Shown: one piece after another, positions 30,325 to 40,145 of the stretch
Position numbering within the stretch: position 1 is the first letter of the stretch
Layout of the letters: every line of letters starts with the position of its first letter
From: an uncultured Pelagibacteraceae bacterium
GTDB lineage: Bacteria > Pseudomonadota > Alphaproteobacteria > Pelagibacterales > Pelagibacteraceae
Direction of reading: 5' to 3'
Assembly: GCA_902636075.1 (NCBI GenBank)
Contig: CACPQM010000004.1
Coordinates: forward strand, 50,100 to 114,099
DNA: 64,000 nt
Notes under the pieces: generated by a model
What the model was told of the DNA's origin: nothing
Databases searched by the model: none
Seen by the model: the letters and a program-made list of their open reading frames with translations, nothing else
Program-made: the position numbers and the translations under genes

Positions 30325-30360
30325 AACGCTTCCCATGGCGCTTGCGTGGGGAGCGTTTTT
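30325..30360 (+). terminator. Strong Rho-independent terminator
   Basis: AACGCTTCCCA ... TGGGGAGCGTT (11-bp stem with one G-U) followed by TTTTTTT. Confidence 0.9.
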
Positions 30361-30362
30361 TT

Positions 30363-31178
30363 TTAATCTGTAATTTCCTGATTTAATGGCACTTGTTCTG
30401 AGGGCTTTTCATCAGTTTTTTTAAGTTGTTTTTCTAGGTTCCTCTTTAAAGCTTTATCAAGTTTCTTTTGTGCATCTTCTAAGTTTGATCCCATAACAAT
30501 TTGAAATTCAGTCAAAAGTCTTTCATATGCTTTTTCAAATAATTGTCTTTCACTATATGATTGATCTATCATTATATCATCACCTTTATTTAAATCTCTT
30601 ACTACCTCTGCCAAGTCATAAATTTTACCTGAAGAAATTTTTGCTTCATACTCTTGTGCCCTCCTACTCCACATAGAACGCTTAATTTTTGGCTTACTTT
30701 TAAGTATACTTACACATTTGTTTATTTGATTGATAGTTGCTAGTGGTCTTAAATGTGATTGTTTATTTACTGGTACCATTCCATTTGCTTTATCTTTTTC
30801 AAATTTTATAATATAAGTTTCAACATCAATTCCACCTATATTAATCTTTTTTGCTTCAGTAATTTGACCAACCCCATGCTTTGGATAAACTATATAATCT
30901 TTCAATTTATATAATCTCTTTTCTGTTTCTTGTTTTTTTACTTTTTTAATTTCAGGTTTTTGTTCATTACTTTTTGGAATTCTTAGTTGATCAGTTTTAG
31001 TCTCAATTTTCTCTTTTGTTTTAATATCTTTTATTTTTTTCTTTTTATTCGATTCTTTAATGGGTTTTTTTATTTTTAGAGGTTTTTTAATTTTTGCAAC
31101 TTTTTTTAAAACTTTTTTCTTTTTTACAGTTTTTTTTATTTTCTTTTTATTCAAGATTTTCTTTAAAATATTTTTCAT
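30363..31178 (-). CDS. carD: CarD-family transcriptional regulator with Lys-rich N-terminal extension
   Basis: CarD/RNAP-interacting domain [49 protein letters not shown]; ~85-aa KKK-rich N-terminus; exact start uncertain. Confidence 0.85.
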   Translation of the reverse strand: MKNILKKILNKKKIKKTVKKKKVLKKVAKIKKPLKIKKPIKESNKKKKIKDIKTKEKIETKTDQLRIPKSNEQKPEIKKVKKQETEKRLYKLKDYIVYPKHGVGQITEAKKINIGGIDVETYIIKFEKDKANGMVPVNKQSHLRPLATINQINKCVSILKSKPKIKRSMWSRRAQEYEAKISSGKIYDLAEVVRDLNKGDDIMIDQSYSERQLFEKAYERLLTEFQIVMGSNLEDAQKKLDKALKRNLEKQLKKTDEKPSEQVPLNQEITD

Positions 31179-31476
31179 ATTTATCTTTTACATCTTTAAA
31201 TTGTTCGTGATCTGCTGGAGGATCTTTTTTTTCACTAATGTTTGGCCACATGTCAGCATATTTTTTATTTATTTCTAACCATTTTCCCTCATTATCTTCA
31301 TTATCAGATATTATTGCGTCTACTGGACATTCTGGCTCGCAAACGCCACAATCTATACACTCATCGGGTTTAATTACAAGCATATTTTTACCTTCGTAAA
31401 AGCAATCCACTGGACACACTTCAACACAATCCATCAATTTACATTTGATACATTTATCATTTACCAAATATGTCAT
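31147..31476 (-). CDS. fdxA: 7Fe/4Fe-4S ferredoxin
   Basis: [37 protein letters not shown]. Confidence 0.95.
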   Translation of the reverse strand: MTYLVNDKCIKCKLMDCVEVCPVDCFYEGKNMLVIKPDECIDCGVCEPECPVDAIISDNEDNEGKWLEINKKYADMWPNISEKKDPPADHEQFKDVKDKYEKYFKENLE

Positions 31477-31898
31477 ATTTTTTTTCGACGAACTTTCTCT
31501 TTAATATCTCCCACAACTTTTGGATCTAGATAAAGTAGACCTGACAATCTTCTCATTAAGTTTGTTTCATACATATCAGCATCCTCATCTGAATATATAA
31601 TATTCCACAAAGCTTCAATTATAATTTTTTTGTCTTCATTACTAATATTTTTAACTTCCCTAGTAAAATCAATTATTTGATTTGAGTCTTTTTCTTTTTT
31701 TTCTGCAACTTGAATAATTTTATCAATTTCTTCAGATCTTGCACCCATTTCTACAATTGAATTTTTAATAATTTTTTTTTCTTTATCTGTGTAATTTTCA
31801 TCAATTTTAGCTGAATGAATTAATAAACATGCGACAGCCATTATTGATGGATGATTATTATCTTTTTCAGTTTCTTCTTTTTTAAAAATATTGAACAT
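31473..31898 (-). CDS. TerB-like tellurite-resistance-domain protein
   Basis: [33 protein letters not shown]...[28 protein letters not shown]. Confidence 0.8.
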   Translation of the reverse strand: MFNIFKKEETEKDNNHPSIMAVACLLIHSAKIDENYTDKEKKIIKNSIVEMGARSEEIDKIIQVAEKKEKDSNQIIDFTREVKNISNEDKKIIIEALWNIIYSDEDADMYETNLMRRLSGLLYLDPKVVGDIKEKVRRKKI

Positions 31899-34411
31899 TA
31901 TTTTAAGTTAAGTTGTGTCAGAACATTAAATGGATTATCCTTAATATTCTTATTTATATCTTTTTTAATTATTTTTCTTAATGGAATATATCTAAAGTGA
32001 AGATTATTATCTTTTTCGAAAGTTTTGTAGTTCATCTTTTTTATTAATTTCACAAAATTTTCTTTATTACAACCTAACAAATTCAACATTTCAGGAATTA
32101 ATTTTATCTCTTTAGCTTTATCTTCAGATTTAGTATTAAAAATCATTAAGAATAACCTCTCTAAAATATCAATCCTTACATATAAATTTTCAAATTTTTC
32201 AAAACCGCATAAAAGCATTAGATTTTTATTTAATTTTTTCTTTTCCTCTAAAAAGTTCAACCCGAATGTTGGTGGAGAGAAGTCAAAATTTTTTTCATTA
32301 AAATTTTTCCATAAAAGAATTCTTAATGATACAGAACTTGGTTTAAATAATTTAAATAAAAAAATGTGATATCTACCAAATTTAACTCCTAAGTTTCTCA
32401 ATTTTTTTCTTTCATCTTGGTTAAGCCTATTCAAATAATTTAAAACCTCATCTCTTTTAACTACTCCATTATTTTCATAAAGATGATATGCTAAAGCTCT
32501 TAATTCTGAATTGTTTTCTTTAACATTTTTTAAATCAATTAGACTTTTTAACTCTGTTTCAATTTTATCATTCAGCCATGCCTGTAAATAAGAATTGAGT
32601 CTTGATTTCTCACTATTTTCAATCATTTCATCAATAGTTAATTGAATTTGTGGATTTAGATAATCTGAGCCTGGAATTAATTTAGCTATTTGATTGTTAT
32701 TCCAATATATTTTAAAATCATCTTTAAGTTCAATTAAACCAGTATCAATTATCTGGGTTATCCTCTTAATAATTTCAGGAACAACGTTCTGTCTAGCTGC
32801 TTTTTTTAATGATTTTACATCTGCATCTAATGTATCAACCTTAAGATCTAATTCTAATCTTAAACCTTTTAAACGTCCAATATACTGTTCATTAATCATA
32901 ACTTCTTCATCATTTATTATTTTAGTTTCAAACGTAATATCTTGTTTTAAACCTCTTGCTAGAACGCTTGCTCTTTTATCTATAAAAGTTTTTGTTAACT
33001 CTTCATGAAGTCTATCAGACAGTTTATCCTCAAGATTCTTGGTTCTTTCTATCCAATAGTCCTGATTCTCAACCCAATTAGATTTATTTGACACATAAGC
33101 CCAAGTTCTTACATTGGCAATTCTATTTGATAAAGAATCTACATTTCCATCTAATTTATCTAACAATGATAGTTGTTCTTTCATATAGTAGTTTGGGACT
33201 TCTTTGTTTTCATTTGTTAAAAAGTTGAAAATCTTACTTACGACATCAAAATGATGGCCATAAGTCTTCTTTACAAAATCAGGAATTTGACAACATTCCC
33301 AAAGTATTTTTAATATTTCACTATTATCCTCAACTTTTATATTTGGAGCTTCTTTAAAAAAATATTTTAATACTTTCTCGTCCTGACATTCACTTATTCT
33401 TCTAAGCCAGTCTTTCTGTGGTCTTTCCTCTAAAGATTTTAATAATGAAACTTTATTACTAAAATTTAATTTTGAGTTTCTCCAAAAAATACTTTGAATA
33501 TCTGGGTAACTATGATTTTCTAGTGCCTCAACTTCCTCAGGACCAACTTCTTTACATTCTCCTGTTGTACCAAATACACCATCATTCAAATATCTTCCAG
33601 CTCTGCCTGCAATCTGTCCAATTTCAGAAATATTAAGATTCCTTAACTTTTTACCATCAAACTTTTTTAAATTTGAAAAATAAACATTATCTAGATCCAT
33701 ATTTATGCCCATCCCAATTGCATCAGTTGCAACTAAATAATCAACATCACCAGATTGATATAAATTTACCTGCGAGTTCCTTGTTTTGGGACTAAGAGAA
33801 CCCATAACAATTGCAGCACCACCTTTTTGACGTCTAATTAATTCTGCAATTGCATAAACTTCTTCAGTGGAAAAAGCTATCAAAGCACTTTTTCTTTCTA
33901 TCCTTGAAATTTTTTTATGACCACCAAATGATAATTTTGAAAGTCTTTCCCTATTTTTAAATTCAATTTCTTCATCGAGATTCTGAATAATTTTTTTTAT
34001 CGAATTTGAACCCATGAGCATAGTAAGTTTTTCTCCTCTCATATGTAATAATCTATCAGTAAAAATATGGCCTCTTTCATGGTCGTTACACATTTGTATT
34101 TCATCAATAGCAACAAATTCTAAAATTTTATCTAATGGCATAGATTCAACAGTACAAAGAAAATATTTCGCATTTATTGGGATTATTTTTTCTTCACCAG
34201 TAATCAAAGCAACTTTTGATGGGTCAACTTTTTTTATAATTTTGTCATAAACTTCTCTTGCCAAAAGTCTTAAAGGAAAACCAATCATTCCCGAATCAAA
34301 TGAAAGCATTGTTTCAATGGCTAGGAAGGTTTTTCCAGTATTTGTGGGTCCAAGAACTGCTGTGATTTTATTTTTTGTCATTTCTAGCTTTGGTGTGATT
34401 TTTTTTACCAA
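31898..34411 (-). CDS. SUV3-like ATP-dependent RNA helicase
   Basis: VLGPTNTGKTFLAIE (Walker A), VAIDEIQM, GAAIVMGSLSPKTRNSQV, GRAGRYLNDG; start may be MTKNK at ~34381. Confidence 0.88.
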   Translation of the reverse strand: MVKKITPKLEMTKNKITAVLGPTNTGKTFLAIETMLSFDSGMIGFPLRLLAREVYDKIIKKVDPSKVALITGEEKIIPINAKYFLCTVESMPLDKILEFVAIDEIQMCNDHERGHIFTDRLLHMRGEKLTMLMGSNSIKKIIQNLDEEIEFKNRERLSKLSFGGHKKISRIERKSALIAFSTEEVYAIAELIRRQKGGAAIVMGSLSPKTRNSQVNLYQSGDVDYLVATDAIGMGINMDLDNVYFSNLKKFDGKKLRNLNISEIGQIAGRAGRYLNDGVFGTTGECKEVGPEEVEALENHSYPDIQSIFWRNSKLNFSNKVSLLKSLEERPQKDWLRRISECQDEKVLKYFFKEAPNIKVEDNSEILKILWECCQIPDFVKKTYGHHFDVVSKIFNFLTNENKEVPNYYMKEQLSLLDKLDGNVDSLSNRIANVRTWAYVSNKSNWVENQDYWIERTKNLEDKLSDRLHEELTKTFIDKRASVLARGLKQDITFETKIINDEEVMINEQYIGRLKGLRLELDLKVDTLDADVKSLKKAARQNVVPEIIKRITQIIDTGLIELKDDFKIYWNNNQIAKLIPGSDYLNPQIQLTIDEMIENSEKSRLNSYLQAWLNDKIETELKSLIDLKNVKENNSELRALAYHLYENNGVVKRDEVLNYLNRLNQDERKKLRNLGVKFGRYHIFLFKLFKPSSVSLRILLWKNFNEKNFDFSPPTFGLNFLEEKKKLNKNLMLLCGFEKFENLYVRIDILERLFLMIFNTKSEDKAKEIKLIPEMLNLLGCNKENFVKLIKKMNYKTFEKDNNLHFRYIPLRKIIKKDINKNIKDNPFNVLTQLNLK

Positions 34412-34467
34412 TACTATATATTGTTACCTCTAAAGAACAAAAATGGGCTAAAACTAGTCCGAATCAT

Positions 34468-34500
34468 TGAGGAAAAAGTTCTCATTTTTATTATTTAATG
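34468..34500 (+). terminator. Candidate intrinsic terminator/attenuator in a divergent intergenic region
   Basis: TGAGGA-AAAAG-TTCTCA hairpin followed by TTTTTATTATTT; preceded by a second hairpin GGGCTA-AAAC-TAGTCC (34445-34460). Confidence 0.5.
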
Positions 34501-34543
34501 TTTTAAGGTTATCATAATTTCTTAAAATTAAATATATTTTTTT

Positions 34544-36502
34544 ATGTCTCAGAAACTTTGGGAAGCTGATTCTCAAACAAAAGCTAAATCAAATTTAAAC
34601 GAATTTGAAAATTTTTTAGCAAAAAAATTTAGCTATGTCCCAAATAAAAATTATAAAAAATTGTTTAATTGGACAATTAAAAATCCAAAGTTATTTTGGT
34701 CTTCAATTTGGGAATATTCAAATATTAAGGGTATTAAGAACGATAAATTTTACTTTCCTAAAGAAATTATAAAAAGTAAATTTTTGTTAAAATCTCAGTT
34801 AAATTATGCTGAAAATCTATTATCAAAAAATGATAACTCAAAAGCTGTTACATTTATTAGTGAAAACGGATACAGAGAAGAAAAGTCTTGGAAAGAGTTA
34901 AATAATAATGCTTCAAAACTTATTAAATTTTTTAAAGAAATTAAAATAAAAGAAAAAGATAGAATAGCGGCATATACAACAAACCAAATCGAAACTGTTG
35001 AAAGTTTTATAGCAACTTGTTCAATAGGTGCTATATGGTCTTCTTGCTCTCCAGATTTCGGTACACAAGGAGTTATAGAAAGATTTTCTCAAATTAAACC
35101 AAAATTATTAATCATTACTGATAGGTATTATTATAATGGTAAAGAAATAAATGTTCTTGAAAGATTGCCAGCTATTCTCAAAAAAATTAAATCAATAAAA
35201 AGTGTTCTAATTACTAATTATCCAGGTAAAAAAAATTTAAAACAAAAAAAAATCAAAGGATTAAAAATATTTTATTTTAATAAACTAAAACATAAAGTAG
35301 AGAGTAAAATTAGATTTAAAAAATTTGATTTTGATAAAGAGCTAGCTATTTTATACTCAAGTGGAACTACAGGTAAACCAAAGTGTATATGTCACAGAGC
35401 TGGTGGTGTTTTAATACAACATTTAAAAGAACACAAACTTCACTGTAATGTAAAACCAGGTGATAATGTATTTTATTTCACCACTTGTGGATGGATGATG
35501 TGGAATTGGTTAATGACTTTTTTAGCATCTAAGGCCTCAATAGTTCTTTTTGACGGTTTTCCAATGTATAAAAGAAGTGATTTGCTCCTAAAAATAGCTG
35601 AAAAAGAAAAAATTTCCCTATTTGGCATAAGTGCAAAATATATTGATCAATTAAAAAAATTAAATTTAAATATAAAAACTAAGTATAAACTAAGATATCT
35701 CAAAACTATTTGTTCAACTGGATCACCTTTATCCTCTGAGGGTTTTGATTATGTTTATAAAAATATAAAAAAAAATGTTCATTTAGCGTCTATTGCAGGT
35801 GGAACAGACCTTGTTTCATGTTTTGTATTAGGTAATCTTTACTCTCCTGTTTTTAGAGGTCAAATCCAAAATAACGGATTAGGAATGAATACAGATGTTT
35901 TTTCTGAAAGAGGAAAGTCATTAGTTAATAAAAAAGGAGAATTAGTTTGTAAATCACCATTCCCTTCAATGCCAATTTATTTTTGGAACGATAAAAATAA
36001 TAAAAAATATAAATCAGCTTATTTTAAAAAATATAAAAATGTTTGGCATCACGGAGATTTTGCAGAGAGAAAACCTAACGGTGGATATGTTATTTATGGA
36101 AGATCAGATGCAACACTTAACCCTGGGGGAGCAAGACTAGGTACTGCTGAAATATATTCAGTAGTTGATAAATTTAAAGAAATTAAAGAGTCAATAGTTA
36201 TAGGTCAGAAATGGGATAATGATGTGAGAATTATATTATTTGTTGTACTTAAGAAGCCTAAATCGTTAAACGAAGATTTATCTTTAAACTTGAAAAAGGC
36301 TATACGTTTAGACGCATCACCACGGCATGTACCCAAAAAAATAATTGAAGTCTCAGATATACCAAGAACGAAAAATGGAAAGATAGTTGAGCTTGCCGTT
36401 AAAAATATTATTGAGGGAAACAAAATAAATAATATTCAAGCATTAATAAATCCCTCAATTTTACAAGAATATAAAAACATCAAGGAGCTTAAGAAACCAT
36501 AA
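34544..36502 (+). CDS. Acetoacetyl-CoA synthetase
   Basis: 652 aa acyl-adenylate enzyme; LWEADSQTKAKSNLNEFENFL, LYSSGTTGKPKCICHRAGGVLIQHLKEH, YGRSDATLNPGGARLGTAEIY. Confidence 0.92.
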   Translation: MSQKLWEADSQTKAKSNLNEFENFLAKKFSYVPNKNYKKLFNWTIKNPKLFWSSIWEYSNIKGIKNDKFYFPKEIIKSKFLLKSQLNYAENLLSKNDNSKAVTFISENGYREEKSWKELNNNASKLIKFFKEIKIKEKDRIAAYTTNQIETVESFIATCSIGAIWSSCSPDFGTQGVIERFSQIKPKLLIITDRYYYNGKEINVLERLPAILKKIKSIKSVLITNYPGKKNLKQKKIKGLKIFYFNKLKHKVESKIRFKKFDFDKELAILYSSGTTGKPKCICHRAGGVLIQHLKEHKLHCNVKPGDNVFYFTTCGWMMWNWLMTFLASKASIVLFDGFPMYKRSDLLLKIAEKEKISLFGISAKYIDQLKKLNLNIKTKYKLRYLKTICSTGSPLSSEGFDYVYKNIKKNVHLASIAGGTDLVSCFVLGNLYSPVFRGQIQNNGLGMNTDVFSERGKSLVNKKGELVCKSPFPSMPIYFWNDKNNKKYKSAYFKKYKNVWHHGDFAERKPNGGYVIYGRSDATLNPGGARLGTAEIYSVVDKFKEIKESIVIGQKWDNDVRIILFVVLKKPKSLNEDLSLNLKKAIRLDASPRHVPKKIIEVSDIPRTKNGKIVELAVKNIIEGNKINNIQALINPSILQEYKNIKELKKP

Positions 36503-36578
36503 TTATATTTAAATTTATATAGACAATAATATTTGATTGTTATTAAATAGTATTAATAACTAATAGATTGGAGAAAAT

Positions 36579-37586
36579 ATGTTTAAAAATTTATTTAAAA
36601 GTTCTCTAATGATTTTATTCTTGATGATTGGTTTGTCAGGAAAATCATTTGCACAAGAACTTAAATTTTTTACGATTGGTACAGGTGGTACTGCTTACAC
36701 TTATTATCCAGTTGGAGGTATGATTGCTAATGCAATTTCAAAACCACCAGGATCTAGAGAGTGTGGTAAAGGTGGAAGCTGTGGAGTACCAAATCTGATA
36801 GCATCAGCTGTTTCATCAAGAGGATCAGTTGATAATGTAAATGCAATAATCTCTGGACTAAGAAATTCAGGTTTTGCACAATCGGATGTTGCTTACTGGG
36901 CATATACTGGAACTGGTACAATGGAAGGAAAAGAACCTGCAAAAGATTTAAGAACTATTGCTGCTCTTTTTCAAGAACATATACATTTAGTAGCGCTTAA
37001 AAAAAGTAATATTAATTCAGTAAAAGACTTAAAAGGAAAAAGAGTTTCACTAGATGAACCTGGATCTGGAACATATGTTGATGCTAAATTAATATTAGAG
37101 TCTAATGGATTAAGCACAAGCGATGTAAAAGCTGAAGCATTGAAAGGTAAAGCTGCAACAGATGCTCTAAGAAATGGTAAAGTTGATGCAATCTTTGTTG
37201 TTGCAGGCTATCCAACTGGTGCAATCGTAGAACTAGCATCTGCAGTTGATATAAAACTAGTTCCAATCGATGGCGCAGGAGCTAAAGCGTTGACTTCAAA
37301 ATATGGTTTTTTCTCAGAAAGCCCAATTCCTTCAGGAACATATGAAGGTGTTGATCAAGTTAACACTGTAGCAGTAGGCGCTCAATGGTTTACATCAGCT
37401 AAAGAAGATAGTGAATTAATTTACCAAATTACTAAAGCTTTATGGAATAAAGAGTCAAGAAAGCTTATGGATGTTGGTCATGCTAAGGGAAAAACTATAA
37501 CACCTGACACAGCTCTTTCCGGAGTAGGTGTACCACTACACCCTGGTGCAGAAAAGTTCTATAAAGAAGCAGGACTTTTAAATTAA
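36579..37586 (+). CDS. TAXI-family TRAP transporter solute-binding protein
   Basis: Signal peptide; FTIGTGGTAYTYYPVGGMIANAIS, LDEPGSGTYVDAKLILES. Confidence 0.93.
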   Translation: MFKNLFKSSLMILFLMIGLSGKSFAQELKFFTIGTGGTAYTYYPVGGMIANAISKPPGSRECGKGGSCGVPNLIASAVSSRGSVDNVNAIISGLRNSGFAQSDVAYWAYTGTGTMEGKEPAKDLRTIAALFQEHIHLVALKKSNINSVKDLKGKRVSLDEPGSGTYVDAKLILESNGLSTSDVKAEALKGKAATDALRNGKVDAIFVVAGYPTGAIVELASAVDIKLVPIDGAGAKALTSKYGFFSESPIPSGTYEGVDQVNTVAVGAQWFTSAKEDSELIYQITKALWNKESRKLMDVGHAKGKTITPDTALSGVGVPLHPGAEKFYKEAGLLN

Positions 37587-37601
37587 ATCTTAAAATCAAT
37601 T

Positions 37602-37628
37602 TGCCCTAGATCAATTAGATCTAGGGCA
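37602..37628 (+). promoter_or_regulatory. Perfect 11-bp intercistronic hairpin
   Basis: TGCCCTAGATC-AATTA-GATCTAGGGCA between SBP stop and permease start; no U-tract. Confidence 0.8.
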
Positions 37629-37633
37629 TTATT

Positions 37634-39634
37634 ATGTCCCAATTTAATATTTCACCTGATGAAGTTGCAAAACTTGAAGATAAATTTGAGATAAAAAGTA
37701 ACGAAAGAAAGTTAAAAAATTTATTAAAAACATTGACCTTTGTTGCCTTGGTTGCAATGTCAATTTACCATTTTTATGCTTCTGGATTTGGAACTATAAG
37801 AGACATTCTTCATAGAGGTATTCATATTTCTTTTGTTGTAGGTCTTGTATTTTTATTTTATGGATGGAAAAATTTTGGGGATCAACAGTTAAAAAATAAA
37901 GTTCCATTAATAGATATTTTCTTTTCAATTTTAGTAGTTGTAACTGCACTTTATTTACCATTATTACCTCCAGAAATATTAGCTAGCAGAGTTGGAAATC
38001 CATCTAGCACTGAAGTTATAATGGGTTCAATTCTTATTATTTTAACATTAGAGGCTGCAAGAAGATCAATAGGATACACTCTACCATTAATTTGCATAAT
38101 TTTTATGATTTTTGCACTCTATGGTCCTATTTTTCCTGGAGCTTTAAAGCATGGTGGTAGCAGTTGGGCTGGTTTTGTTAATCATATTTATATAACCAAT
38201 CAAGGAATTTACGGAATTGCTGTGGGAGTCATGGCTCAATATGTATTTTTATTTATTCTATTTGGTGTCCTTGCAACAAGAATAGGTTTAGGTCAATTAT
38301 TTATTGATTTAGCGATGGTAATAGCTGGAAGGTATTCAGGTGGACCAGCGAAAGTCGCAATTTTTTCCTCAGCTTTTCTAGGAACCATATCTGGTTCCTC
38401 AATTGCAAATACAGTAACAACCGGATCTTTAACAATACCCGCAATGAAAAAAGTTGGTTACCCTCCGCATTTTTCTGGAGCCGTTGAAGCCACAGCTTCT
38501 ACTGGAGGACAAATAACACCTCCCATTTTAGGAGCAGCAGCTTTTATTATGGTTGAATATTTAGAATTACCTTTAAGAGATATTTTGGCAGCAGCATTAA
38601 TTCCTGCTTTGCTTCATTATTTTGGAATTTTTGTGATGGTTCATTTAGAGGCAAAAAAATTAGGTCTGAGAGGTTTAAATGAAAGTGAAGTTCCAAAATT
38701 TATTAGAATAATAAGAGATAATTGGCTAGCAATTGTTCCATTATTTTTACTAGTATATTTAATATTGATTGGTCGTACTCCAGATTATGCTGCAGTAAAT
38801 GGAATAATTGCTTGTGTAGTCATTGGATTTATAAGGAAAAAAAATAGACTTACTTTTAATGATTTATTTGAGTGCCTAGCCAGAGGTGCAAAAAATACTT
38901 TAGCAGTTGGAGCAGCTGCTACTTCAATAGGTATAATAGTTGGTGTAGTTACATTAACTGGAGTAGGTTTTAGATTAGGATATGTAGTAATTCAAACTGC
39001 CGGAGATATTGGTGGTTTCTTCTTAAATTTTTTACCATTTAACTATTTTACACTTCAAGATCTGACATTATTTTTTTCTTTAATATTAATTGCAATATCA
39101 TGCATATTCATGGGTACAGGAGTTCCAACTACTGCAACTTACATAATTCTTGTTGCCGTTGCCGCTCCTGCTCTCACTCAATTACAAATTGAGCCCATTG
39201 TTTCTCACTTTTTTGTGTTTTATTATGGTGTTTTAGCAGACATAACACCACCTGTTGCTCTTGCAGCATATGCTGCTGCTGGTATAGCAGGATCAAATCC
39301 ATTTACCACGGGTAATACTGCATTTAGACTAGGAATTGCAAAAGCCCTAGTACCTTTTGTATTTGTTTATTCACCATCTCTATTACTGGTTGCCCAAGGA
39401 TTTAATTTTTATGATTTTTTTGTAACCTTAATATCTGCAATGATTGGAATTGGTTTGATTGGAATCGGATTTACAGGCTATCTATTTAAAAGAGTTTCTA
39501 CGTTTCAAAGATGGTATTTAGGAATTATTTCATTATTATTTATTGCACCAGGATTAAGTTCATCAATTATTGGTTTAGTCTTAGTGTTGCCAATATTTAT
39601 TCTTCAATTAAGAAAACAAGACTTATCCACCTAG
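37634..39634 (+). CDS. TRAP transporter permease, fused 4TM/12TM (DctQM-type)
   Basis: 666 aa polytopic; GTISGSSIANTVTTGSLTIPAMKK, EATASTGGQITPPILGAAAFIM, GVLADITPPVALAAYAAAGIA. Confidence 0.93.
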   Translation: MSQFNISPDEVAKLEDKFEIKSNERKLKNLLKTLTFVALVAMSIYHFYASGFGTIRDILHRGIHISFVVGLVFLFYGWKNFGDQQLKNKVPLIDIFFSILVVVTALYLPLLPPEILASRVGNPSSTEVIMGSILIILTLEAARRSIGYTLPLICIIFMIFALYGPIFPGALKHGGSSWAGFVNHIYITNQGIYGIAVGVMAQYVFLFILFGVLATRIGLGQLFIDLAMVIAGRYSGGPAKVAIFSSAFLGTISGSSIANTVTTGSLTIPAMKKVGYPPHFSGAVEATASTGGQITPPILGAAAFIMVEYLELPLRDILAAALIPALLHYFGIFVMVHLEAKKLGLRGLNESEVPKFIRIIRDNWLAIVPLFLLVYLILIGRTPDYAAVNGIIACVVIGFIRKKNRLTFNDLFECLARGAKNTLAVGAAATSIGIIVGVVTLTGVGFRLGYVVIQTAGDIGGFFLNFLPFNYFTLQDLTLFFSLILIAISCIFMGTGVPTTATYIILVAVAAPALTQLQIEPIVSHFFVFYYGVLADITPPVALAAYAAAGIAGSNPFTTGNTAFRLGIAKALVPFVFVYSPSLLLVAQGFNFYDFFVTLISAMIGIGLIGIGFTGYLFKRVSTFQRWYLGIISLLFIAPGLSSSIIGLVLVLPIFILQLRKQDLST

Positions 39635-40093
39635 TCCAGCATTTGGAAGAGGTCTTCTTAAAATTTTCCAAATCCCGACCGCAGTTGCAATTAATTTGTT
39701 TTTACACTTGAGTTTACAATTTATAAATACCATTGACTTTGTAACTTTTTGAATTTCTACTGTTCCTAATAATTCGTCTCCAATGTTTGAGGGAGCTATA
39801 AATTTTATATCCAATGAAATAGTTACACATGGTTTATTTCCACTTGCTCTGTGACAAGCAGTACCTGCACCTGCATCAATGATTGTACAAATATAACCAC
39901 CATGGGTTATCCCAGCTTTATTTAAATGTGTTTTTTTAATCTTAGTTTTAAACTCGAATTTTTTTTTAGTAATTGATCTAAACAATAAACCACCATTATG
40001 TTTCATGTAGCTTGGCTTATTGCTTAATTGCTCAAATTTTTTTTTCATTAAAGGATTATTGTCATAATTAGTATAAATAATAAAACTAAACAA
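39623..40093 (-). CDS. PaaI-like acyl-CoA thioesterase (hotdog fold)
   Basis: LNKAGITHGGYICTIIDAGAGTACHR; start uncertain. Confidence 0.82.
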   Translation of the reverse strand: MFSFIIYTNYDNNPLMKKKFEQLSNKPSYMKHNGGLLFRSITKKKFEFKTKIKKTHLNKAGITHGGYICTIIDAGAGTACHRASGNKPCVTISLDIKFIAPSNIGDELLGTVEIQKVTKSMVFINCKLKCKNKLIATAVGIWKILRRPLPNAGLGG

Positions 40094-40145
40094 AAGAAAT
40101 ATATTACAGATTTTTCAAGTGATATTTTCATTTATCCTTTCATTT

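Noticed and set aside
31060-31278. Phe/Ile-rich + strand ORF opposite the Lys-rich CarD N-terminus
   Set aside because: Mirror image of AAA-rich lysine codons (TTT = Phe); expected artefact of the low-complexity region.
39511-39711. 66-aa + strand ORF at the end of the TRAP permease
   Set aside because: Overlaps the permease 3' end and the convergent thioesterase; low-complexity hydrophobic translation, likely spurious.
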